A stretch of 27,119 nt of DNA, taken from assembly GCA_040381075.1 (NCBI GenBank), contig JBEIHX010000043.1, forward strand, positions 1-27,119, read 5' to 3'. A program made the position numbers and the translations under genes. This document shows, in pieces, positions 14,778 to 22,900 of the stretch (position 1 is the first letter of the stretch; each line of letters starts with the position of its first letter). The notes under the pieces are model-generated. The model had not been told where the DNA came from and did no database searches. It saw nothing but the letters and a program-made list of their open reading frames with translations. This DNA comes from JBEIHX01 sp040381075 (GTDB lineage: Bacteria; Pseudomonadota; Alphaproteobacteria; Caulobacterales; Aquidulcibacteraceae).

Positions 14778-14912
14778 GCCCAAAACTCCAATGCCCAAAA
14801 CTCCAATGCCCACAACTCCAATGCCCACAACTCTGGAGCCCGCAACTCTGGAGCGCGCATCTGTGGGGCCAGAAATTCAGGAGCCTGGAATTGCGGAGCT
14901 TGCAATTCCGGG
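14778..14912. repeat. 15-bp tandem array, nine units with graded decay
   Basis: Nine consecutive 15-bp units fill this stretch. The first two are identical (GCCCAAAACTCCAAT, 14778-14792 and 14793-14807). Units 3-5 change step by step (CACAACTCCAAT, CACAACTCTGGA, CGCAACTCTGGA). Units 6-9 (from 14853) keep only the GCC start, the AANT core and the GGA end. Neighbouring units share more with each other than with distant ones, as expected for growth and decay by slippage. Confidence 0.9.
14887..14909. terminator. 8-bp stem hairpin between convergent genes, possible terminator
   Basis: GGAATTGC (14887-14894) and GCAATTCC (14902-14909) are perfectly complementary with a 7-nt loop. The position between the ends of DUF3422 and hemA would suit a bidirectional terminator, but no T-run follows on either strand, so this is tentative. 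It lies inside the repeat array. Confidence 0.3.
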
Positions 14913-14959
14913 GGGTGGGGCGGGCGGTGCGGAGGGCCGGATGGGCGCCGGGCTGAAGG

Positions 14960-16180
14960 CTAGGCGGCGCTGGATCTGCGGCTGAGGGCGCACAGGCTCC
15001 AGGCTTCGCACAGGGCGTCAACCAGCCGGTCGATGTCGTCGTCGCTATGCAGGGGCGTCGGCGTGATGCGCGGCCGCTCGGTCCCGCGCGCGACGGTGGG
15101 GTAGTTGATCGGCTGCACATAGATGCCGTGGGTGTCGAGCAGCCAGTCGCTGATGTGTTTGCAGTGACGCGGATCGCCGACCATGACTGGAATGATGTGG
15201 CTGGGGTTGTCCAGCATCGGGATGCCCATCGCCGTGAGTTTGTGGCGGACGCGGTCAACCCGATTGCGGTGACGCACCCGCTCTTCGGCGCAGTTTTTCA
15301 GATGGCGCACGCTCGCGAGCGCGCCGGCGGCGATGGCTGGCGGCAGCGCTGTCGTGAAAATGAAGCCGGAGGCGAAGCTGCGCACGAAGTCGACGAGGGC
15401 GGCGGACGCGGCGATGTAGCCGCCCATGACGCCATAGGCCTTGCCAAGCGTGCCTTCGATCACGGTTATCCGGTCCATCAGGCCTTCGCGCTCGGCGACG
15501 CCGCCGCCGCGCGGGCCGTACATGCCCACGGCGTGCACCTCGTCGATATAGGTCATGGCGCCGTAGGTCTCGGCGACGTCGACGATTTCGCGGATAGGCG
15601 CGATATCGCCGTCCATGGAATAGACAGACTCAAATGCGACCAGCTTGGGGCGGGCAGGATCAATCGCCTGGAGCTTGCGCGCGAGATCCTCCGGATCGTT
15701 GTGCCTGAAGATCTGACACTGGGCGCGGCTGTGACGGATGCCTTCGATCATGGAGGCGTGGTTGCCGGCGTCGGACAACACAGCGCAATCCGGCAGCCGC
15801 GCGGCCAGCGTCCCGAGAGCGGCCCAGTTGGAAACGTAGCCGGAGGTGAAGAGAAGCGCGCTCTCCTTGGCGTGAAGGTCGGCGAGTTCACGCTCCAGGA
15901 GCACATGGTGGTGGTTGGTTCCCGAGATGTTGCGGGTGCCCCCGGCTCCGGCGCCGCACTTGTCGAGTGCGTCGTGCATGGCCTGCAGGACGGCTGGATG
16001 CTGACCCATGCCGAGATAGTCGTTGGAGCACCAGACGGTGACCTGGCGGGTCTCGCCATCGGCGTGCCGGGTGGCCGCGGGAAAGGCCCCGGCCTTGCGC
16101 TCAAGATCGGCGAAAACCCGGTACCTGCCCTCCTGGCGCAGGGCGGCGAGCTCGCTTTGGAAGAAGGCTTCGTAGTCCAC
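14960..16180 (-). CDS. hemA: 5-aminolevulinate synthase
   Basis: This 406-aa PLP enzyme condenses glycine and succinyl-CoA to 5-aminolevulinate, the first step of haem synthesis by the C4 (Shemin) route typical of alphaproteobacteria. The N-terminus MDYEAFFQSEL, the WCSNDYLGMG motif (residues 50-59), GAGAGGTRNISGTNHHH (76-92), YIDEVHAVGMYG (211-222; D213 and H216 contact PLP) and GTLGKAYGVMGGY, with the PLP lysine K247, are all present. Its length is standard for bacterial enzymes. The start is GTG at 16180, with GAGGA eight bases upstream. It is followed downstream by a convergent gene and preceded by a 169-bp gap after the symporter stop, so it may have its own promoter. The last ten residues are poorly conserved. 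Confidence 0.97.
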   Translation of the reverse strand: MDYEAFFQSELAALRQEGRYRVFADLERKAGAFPAATRHADGETRQVTVWCSNDYLGMGQHPAVLQAMHDALDKCGAGAGGTRNISGTNHHHVLLERELADLHAKESALLFTSGYVSNWAALGTLAARLPDCAVLSDAGNHASMIEGIRHSRAQCQIFRHNDPEDLARKLQAIDPARPKLVAFESVYSMDGDIAPIREIVDVAETYGAMTYIDEVHAVGMYGPRGGGVAEREGLMDRITVIEGTLGKAYGVMGGYIAASAALVDFVRSFASGFIFTTALPPAIAAGALASVRHLKNCAEERVRHRNRVDRVRHKLTAMGIPMLDNPSHIIPVMVGDPRHCKHISDWLLDTHGIYVQPINYPTVARGTERPRITPTPLHSDDDIDRLVDALCEAWSLCALSRRSSAA

Positions 16181-16349
16181 GATCGGATCCTCGCAATCTA
16201 CCTAGTGTACCCGCAGGCGAAAGGAAACCGGCCGGGGCCGTGCGCAGGGCTTTGAGCGCAGACCGAGTGCAGTTGGCCCGGGCCGCAGGCCAGCGCGGCT
16301 CATCGGCGGGTTTCGCCCTGTCGCCGCGCCGGCGGCCTGTGCGGACAGC

Positions 16350-17621
16350 TCAGTCGCCCGGCCCGGCGCCCGCCGGACGCGGTTTGGCGGCGGCGGCGCG
16401 GTCGAGTTCGTTCTCCCACTTGGCGACCACGGCTGTCGCGACCGAATTGCCGACCACGTTGGTGGCGCTGCGACCCATGTCGAGGAAGTGATCGACCGCC
16501 AGGATCAGCAGGAGACCTGCTTCGGGAATGTTGAAGAAGCTCAGCGTGGCGGCGATGACGACGAGCGAGGCGCGCGGCACGCCGGCCATGCCCTTGCTTG
16601 TCACCATCAGCAGCAGCAGCATGGACCCGATCTGTGCAGGCGTCAGCGTGATGCCGTAGGCCTGGGCGATGAACAGGGTGGCGAAGGTGCAGTACATCAT
16701 CGACCCGTCGAGATTGAACGAGTAGCCGAGCGGCAGCACGAAGCTGGAGATGCGCCGCGACACGCCGAACGACTCCAGCCGGTCGAGGGTCTTGGGGTAG
16801 GCGGCCTCCGAGCTGGCGGTGGAGAATGCGAGCAGCATCGGTTCGCGCATGAAGCCGATGAGGCGCAGCATGGACGGACCAAGCACCAGCAGGCCGGCCA
16901 GGATCAGCACGATCCACAACAGCCCGAGGGACGCATAGAAGCCTGCGATGAAGGCCCCATAGGATATCAGGATCGTGACGCCCTTGCTGGCGACCGTGGC
17001 GGCGATTGCGGCGAACACGGCGGCTGGCGCAACCAGCATCACATAGCCGGTTATCTTCAGCATCACCTGGCTCACCTGCTCGGCGAGATCGACGACCAGG
17101 CGTGCGCGTTCGCCCAGCGAGATCGCAGCGACGCCGACAAAGACGGAGAACACGACGATCTGAAGGATTTCGTTGTTCGCCATGGCCTCGGCGATCGACT
17201 TCGGCACGAGGTGGGTGATGAAGTCCTTCAGCGTCAGTGCGCCGGTCTTGACGCCGCTGTCGGCGCCGAGGTCGGGAAGCGGCAGATCCAGGCCGACGCC
17301 CGGCTGCAGGATGGTCACCATCAGCACGCCGAGCGACAGGGATACGATCGAGGCGGCGATGAACCAGCCCATCGTTTTGGCGCCAATGCGCCCGAGTGCG
17401 CCGGCGTCGCCCAGATGCGCAATGCCCACGACCAGGGTCGAGAACACCAGCGGAGCGATGATCATTTTGATCAGTCGAAGGAATATATCGGTGACCAGCG
17501 TGAAGTAGCCTGAGATCTCCTTGATGGTCTCGGGGTCGCCGACCTGGGTGTTGATCAGCCAGCCAACCAGGACCCCGATCGCCATGGCGGCCAGGATGTA
17601 GAGTGTGAAGTGTTTCCGCAT
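16350..17621 (-). CDS. Dicarboxylate/amino acid:cation symporter (SDF/DAACS family)
   Basis: This 423-aa inner-membrane symporter takes up dicarboxylates or amino acids with Na+ or H+. Family hallmarks are the serine-rich re-entrant loop motif STASSEAAYPKTL (267-279), the NLDG motif in TM7 (N303-G306) and the TM8 substrate-binding segment DHFLDMGRSATNVVGN (377-392, with D381, R384 and N388). R384 is typical of carriers that bind a substrate side-chain carboxylate. Whether this protein carries malate/succinate, glutamate/aspartate or another substrate cannot be settled, so no symbol is assigned. The ATG at 17621 starts a normal MRKHFTLYIL N-terminus. The long extension to 17667 in another frame is a shadow. 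It lies 52 bp after pbpC on the same strand. Confidence 0.93.
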   Translation of the reverse strand: MRKHFTLYILAAMAIGVLVGWLINTQVGDPETIKEISGYFTLVTDIFLRLIKMIIAPLVFSTLVVGIAHLGDAGALGRIGAKTMGWFIAASIVSLSLGVLMVTILQPGVGLDLPLPDLGADSGVKTGALTLKDFITHLVPKSIAEAMANNEILQIVVFSVFVGVAAISLGERARLVVDLAEQVSQVMLKITGYVMLVAPAAVFAAIAATVASKGVTILISYGAFIAGFYASLGLLWIVLILAGLLVLGPSMLRLIGFMREPMLLAFSTASSEAAYPKTLDRLESFGVSRRISSFVLPLGYSFNLDGSMMYCTFATLFIAQAYGITLTPAQIGSMLLLLMVTSKGMAGVPRASLVVIAATLSFFNIPEAGLLLILAVDHFLDMGRSATNVVGNSVATAVVAKWENELDRAAAAKPRPAGAGPGD

Positions 17622-17673
17622 GCGCCGCCCCGCCCCGATCCGTCAGCCCCCGCCCGCGCCGGTTCATCGCCGG

Positions 17674-19920
17674 CTAGAGAGCGTCTTTCACCCGCACCTT
17701 AGCCTGTGCGCTGCGCCCTTGCACATCGACGGCGCGCACCTCGTAGAAGCCTGGTCCTTCGGGGCGCCACACGACCCGGCCTGAGGTTGGCTCCGCCGGC
17801 TGCTTCAGCCCGTCGACATACCAGGCGAGCGCCTCGCCGCGCCCGGCGAAGGCCACGCCGCGCGCCTGCGGCCCGAATCCGGTGACAGCGATCTCGGCCC
17901 CGTCTGGGGGAAACACGATGACGGGACCTGCGGGCGCGGCACGGCGCACAAGGCGTTCGAGCCCCTGGGGCGCAACGCGCTCGGCCTCAAGATCGGCGTC
18001 GCGCGCGACGGCGAGCTGGTCGAACACGTCAAACAGCAGGGGAAGCGCGGCGTCCCGGCCGGTGACCCCGGCGCGCGCAGCCCCATCGGCCCGCCCGATC
18101 CAGGCCACGACGACCCAGCCGCCGGCGTAGCCGGCCGCCCAGGCGTCGCGGTAGCCGTAGGACGTGCCGGTCTTGAACGCCACGCGAGGCGCGTCGGCGG
18201 CGAGCCAGGACGGCGCGCGCCCCCCGGGCGAGGGGCTGGCGCGCAGGATCTCGCCGATCCTGCGCGCGCTCTGGGCGCTCATCAGCGCGCTTGGGGGACG
18301 TTTCAGGTTGGCCTCGGTCTCCTGCGGGGTCCAGGCGAGCGGACGCGCCCCGCCGTCATTGGCGAGGGCGGCGTAGAGCAGCGCGAGATCGCGCGCCGTC
18401 AGACCGACGCCGCCAAGCGCGATGGGCAATCCCGGCCGGGCCCCGGCGCGCCGGGGCAGTCGCGGATCTGCACCTGCCGCCTTGAGCGCGGCGTCGAAGC
18501 GTTCGGCGCCAAGGGCGGACAGCGCCGAGACAGCCGGCACGTTCAGGGAATGCTGCAGCGCCGTGGCCGCCGACACGACGCCATGAAACTTCTTGTCGAA
18601 GTTCTCCGGCAGGTAGCCGTCGAAGCGGGTGGGACTGTCGTCGAGGATCGTGGCGGGCGCGAGCAGACCCTCATCCATGGCGAGCCCGTAGATGAACGGC
18701 TTCAGCGTCGACCCGGGCGAGCGCTGCGCCGCGGTCATGTCGATCCATCCGCCGGGCTTGTCGAGCCCGGCCGAGCCGACCGCCGCGCGCACTGCCGCCG
18801 GAGCGGCTTCAACCACCAGGATCGCGGCGGTCACATCGTCACCCTGGCTTGCGGCGTGGGTTGCTGCGAGGGCTTCGATCCTGTCCTGCAGACGGGCGTC
18901 GAGCGTGGTGGCGAGCAGGCCGCGCGTCACCGCGTCGCGACGGGTGCGTGCGAGCTGCTCGGCGGCGTGGAACGCGCGGACGCGAAAGGCGGTGCGGGTC
19001 GGCAGCGCCTCCTGCGCGCCCTCCCCTGCGCGGCGGGCGTCGATCAGACCGAGGTCGACAAAGCGTGTCAGCAGCCGGTCACGCGCCTTGCGGGCGGCCA
19101 GCGGACGTCGATCGGGGCGGCGGGCCTCCGGCGCCTGGGGCAGCGCCGCAAGCAGCGCCATTTCGGCGTCGGTCAGGTCGACTGGCTCGCGTCCGAAATA
19201 GGCGAGGCTGGCGGCGCGCACGCCTTCCAGGGACCCTCCATAGGGCGCGAGGGTGAGATAGATCTCGAGGATCTCGCGTTTCGACAGGCGCGTCTCGATC
19301 TGCAGCGCCCGCAGCATTTCCATGAGTTTGGAGGGGACGGTGCGCGGACGCGGCTCGAGCAGTCGTGCGACCTGCATGGTGATCGTTGAGCCGCCCGATT
19401 CGACGCGTCCGCTGCTCAGGAGACCGCCCACTGCGCGCAGCATGGCGGCCGGATCGACGCCCCAGTGGGACCAGAACCGTTTGTCTTCAACCACGACGAT
19501 GCGCCGGACGAATTCCGGGTCAAGCGCATCGAGATCGGCGCGAAAGCGCCAGCGACCCTCGGAGGTTGCGATGGCGCGCAGCCATTGCCCATCCCTGTCG
19601 ACGACAAGCGTGGCGAGCCGGTCGGCGCGATCGAGCGGCGGGGGAAGCGCCCGGTCAAGGACAATCACGCCAGCCAGGATCGCAAGGAGGCTGACGATGA
19701 TGAGCCGCCCGCGCCGTCCGAGCCGTGCGCCGAGAAAGGTCCACAGCCGCTCTGCCGCGCCAGCCGCCGAGGCGGCGAGCGCCCCGGCCCGCGCAGCGAC
19801 GGCGCTACGGCGCGCCGGCGTGGATCGTTCCTCAGCGAGCGGACGCAATCGCGACCACGCCGGGCGGCGACCGGCCCATGACGCCGGGTCGATACATGTC
19901 CTCGATCTGCGCCCCGGCAT
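17674..19920 (-). CDS. pbpC: Penicillin-binding protein 1C
   Basis: This bifunctional peptidoglycan synthase polymerises glycan strands and cross-links stem peptides at the outer face of the inner membrane. With the start at 19920 it is 748 aa. It has a membrane helix followed by a GT51 transglycosylase domain with VEDKRFWSHWGVD (catalytic E145) and GGSTITMQVARLL. The transpeptidase domain has SPGSTLKPF (S401, K404), HSLN and KTGTS (K583). A C-terminal beta-rich BiPBP_C-type domain ends the protein. The start is uncertain: the ATG at 19920 has AGGGCG eight bases upstream, but starts at 19956 or 19962 and a TTG at 19848 are possible, and all overlap the end of the alpha-2-macroglobulin gene. 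The A2M-PbpC pairing is a conserved bacterial arrangement in which PbpC is thought to repair peptidoglycan after damage. Confidence 0.94.
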   Translation of the reverse strand: MPGRRSRTCIDPASWAGRRPAWSRLRPLAEERSTPARRSAVAARAGALAASAAGAAERLWTFLGARLGRRGRLIIVSLLAILAGVIVLDRALPPPLDRADRLATLVVDRDGQWLRAIATSEGRWRFRADLDALDPEFVRRIVVVEDKRFWSHWGVDPAAMLRAVGGLLSSGRVESGGSTITMQVARLLEPRPRTVPSKLMEMLRALQIETRLSKREILEIYLTLAPYGGSLEGVRAASLAYFGREPVDLTDAEMALLAALPQAPEARRPDRRPLAARKARDRLLTRFVDLGLIDARRAGEGAQEALPTRTAFRVRAFHAAEQLARTRRDAVTRGLLATTLDARLQDRIEALAATHAASQGDDVTAAILVVEAAPAAVRAAVGSAGLDKPGGWIDMTAAQRSPGSTLKPFIYGLAMDEGLLAPATILDDSPTRFDGYLPENFDKKFHGVVSAATALQHSLNVPAVSALSALGAERFDAALKAAGADPRLPRRAGARPGLPIALGGVGLTARDLALLYAALANDGGARPLAWTPQETEANLKRPPSALMSAQSARRIGEILRASPSPGGRAPSWLAADAPRVAFKTGTSYGYRDAWAAGYAGGWVVVAWIGRADGAARAGVTGRDAALPLLFDVFDQLAVARDADLEAERVAPQGLERLVRRAAPAGPVIVFPPDGAEIAVTGFGPQARGVAFAGRGEALAWYVDGLKQPAEPTSGRVVWRPEGPGFYEVRAVDVQGRSAQAKVRVKDAL

Positions 19921-22900
19921 TGGCGAAGCGCCCTGGCGTGACGGCGCGCACCACATAGGCAAGCGTGAAGCCCCGCCCGTTGACGAGATCGAGCGCGGCT
20001 ACAAAGCGATCGTCGCGCGCCTCGGCGATGTTGGGCCGCGTGATTTCACCGACAAACGCATAAGGGCCGCTGCGCCGCGTCTCGCCCCACTCATCCGCAT
20101 ACCCCATGCCGTCCTCGGGCCGCAGGATGGTTTCGATTTCGAAACCGGCCGGCAGCAGATCGACCAGCACGGCAGGATGCAGGCGGTTCTGTTCGGCGGC
20201 GCCGGACAGAACCACGATGAGCCGATCGCCCTGGCGCAGCGCGGCGAGGTTGGCCGCACCCCCTCCCATCGTGAGATAGGTCTTGGAGATCGCAAAGCCA
20301 CGCTGCGCGCCAGGCGCCACGCCGGTTGGCGAGCCGGTGCGGGCCACGGTGCGCCAGATGGAATCCCGGCTGCGGTTCATGAACGCCGACCCGCGCTGCA
20401 GCTCTGCAGCGGTGAGCCGCCAGGCTGGCGCCGCGCCGTCTGCGACCTGTCCGTCGCGCGCGACCGCAAGCTTGCCGATCGTGGCCTGGACTGCGTTGAA
20501 GGCGAGCAGCATCTGGGCCTGTTCCTGAGTCTGGAAGTAGCGTGACTGCGGCGCAAACCGCTCCAGCTGAACGGCGGCGGCGCGCGCCTCCTCCGGCAGG
20601 CCGGCTTCGGTGGCCAGCGCCAGGACGGCCGCGGCGTCGCGGGTTGGCGTCTGGTAGTAGTCGCCGGTGTTTTCGTAGCCGATCGCCTCCAGCGCCGCCT
20701 TGAAGGCCGAGCGCGCCCGCGCGCGATCGCCCATGAATGCGAGGCCGGCGCCGACCTGGGCGCGCGCCAGCGGGCTTGGTTCAGCCTTGAGGCGGGCGTC
20801 GTGGAAGTAGCGCAGCTTGCCGATGTCCCCGCGTCCCTCGCGGGCCAGGAGATAGAGCGCATAGGCTGCCGCGCGCGAGCGCAGCAGGTCCTTGGTGTCG
20901 TTGTTCCAGGCGCTCTCATAGACGTCGGCGTCGTAGCCGGCGGACAGGTAGCGCTCCTGTTTGGCGATGGCGACCATGACGTCGAGCGCCTTCGCCACGG
21001 CTGCGTCCGGGACGGCGTAGCCGGCCTTTCTTGCGCGCAGGACGAAGTCGGTCACATAGGCGCCGAGCCAGGGCGAGGCGTTGCGATCGCCGACCCGCCA
21101 CAGACCGAAGGCGCCGTCGGCGTCCTGCCGGTCGAGCAGCTGGTTGACCGCATCCTGGACCCGTCCGGCGAAGACCTTGGGGTCTTTGGCGCCGATCGCG
21201 TCCCTGAGCGTGTCGGCGTAGAGCAGCGGCAGCGCGACGGAGGCGACCTGTTCGGAACAGCCGTAGGGATAGGTCGACAGCGAGTCATAGAGCGGGCCCG
21301 GGTCAACCCCGCGCAGCGCTGAATAGGACACCGTCACCGACCCGGATCCAGGCAGGAAGCCGTTCAGCAGGCCTGCATCCGCGGTATAGGTCGCACCGGC
21401 TGGTTGCGCCGTCGTCTCCACCAGCGTGGTGGCGAGGGCGGCCGGGCGCGACTGGATGGGATAGGAGCGGGTGACGGAGAAGCCTCCCGGTCCCTGGACG
21501 GACAGCTTCACAGCGCCGACGCCGAGGCCGGTCGCCTGGATCGGAAACGACGCTGCGATCCGTTCGCCGCGCGCAAGCGTGAAGCGCTGCGCTGGCGCGG
21601 TGGCGCGCACGGGGCCCTCGCCGGTCACAGTGACGGTGAACGGGCCCGGTTCGGCCTCCACATTGTCGAGCGAGAGCGTCGCCACGGCCTGATCGCCGGG
21701 CGCGAGGAAACGCGACAGGGACAGTTCAGCCGGCGCGGGGTCGCGCATGGTGACGGCCTGGGCGGTCGAGCCCATGCCGGATGGCGAGAAGGCCACCGCC
21801 ATGAGACGCAGTTCGCCATTGAAGTCCGTCGGCTCGAAGGTGATCACGCCGCGTCCGCCGCGCAACTCCACCACGCCGGAATAGAGCGCGACGGATTTGG
21901 TCGGAACGACAGTAAGGCCTTCCCCGCCAATGGAGTCGCCGCCCACCTTGGTGGGCGCGCCGAGATTGGGATCGAGCAGACGCCCGTAGTCATCGCGCAG
22001 CTGCACGCCGAGCGCACGACGCCCGAAATAGTGCTCCTTGGGATCGGGTGAGGCGAACTTGGTGAGTCTCAGAATGCCTTCATCGACCGCTGCGAGCGTC
22101 ACGCGCACACGTTCGCCGGGGCCTGCGCCGGTGACGCGCACCGGGATGGAGACTGCCTGGCGCGGCCGGATGACCTTGGGCGTGTTTTCCAGCGCCACCG
22201 TCAGCGTCCTGTCGGACCGGTCGAGCGGAATGTAGACGGCGCCGATTGCGCGGCGCGGGATCGGCCGCTTGTCGGGCGTGCGCGGCGTGATGACGGTCAC
22301 GAGGGCGTAGGCGCCGCCGCCCCAGGCGGAGTCTGTCGGGATGTCGACCGTGCCGCCTTTGGCGCCGATCTGAACGTTGCGAATGATGTGCACCTTGTCT
22401 GTCGCGATCGCGACCGTGGCTTCGCCCGGATAGGGCGCCCGGATGGCCAGGCGCGCCACCCCGCCGGGGCGCACCGGCTTGCCGGCGCCCATCAGGCTGA
22501 CTTCAACAGCGTCGGGCGAGTCCGGCGCGGCGTCCGGGGCGGCCCAGCCGACGGAGAACCGATAGCTCGTCTGCGCGCGCCCGGCCGTGTCCTTGGCGAT
22601 CAGGCGATAGCTGCCCCATTTCAGGCGGGTGCTGTAGGCTGCGACGCCGTTCGCGGCGACGTCGACGAGCTTACGGTCGCGCGGGATGTCGCGCCCGGTG
22701 CGCCGCCAGCGCCATTGACCGTCCTCCAGATACCAGTCGTAGCCGTAGTCCTCTTCCACCAGGGTGATTTCAACCCCGGGGGCCGCGATCCGGCGGCCAT
22801 CCGCGCCCACTGCGGCGAGCTCGAACGCGGCCTCCTGGCCTTCCGGCGCCCGCCCGCCTGAGAACTTCGGCCGGACGCCGAGATAGATGTCCGCGCCGCG

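Larger units (their letters stand above)
14621..14959. other. Convergent intergenic region with a long degenerate tandem array
   Basis: This 339-bp gap lies between the convergent DUF3422 (plus) and hemA (minus) genes. It contains a nine-unit 15-bp array (14778-14912) and a hairpin within its last units. No gene is supported; the overlapping ORFs on both strands are repeat-derived. A perfect 12-bp palindrome, GGTGACGTCACC, is at 14725-14736 but is not near any start codon. Confidence 0.7.

Noticed and set aside
14778..14912. Possible CRISPR array
   Set aside because: Units are directly adjacent with no spacers, are only 15 bp long, and no cas genes are nearby.
15047..16255. A 402-codon plus-strand ORF opposite hemA
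   Set aside because: Antisense shadow; hemA has full family identity and a ribosome site.
16300..17667. A 455-codon minus-strand ORF in another frame over the symporter
   Set aside because: The product is Arg/Gly/His-rich with no membrane helices, whereas the 423-aa frame has every SDF-family motif.
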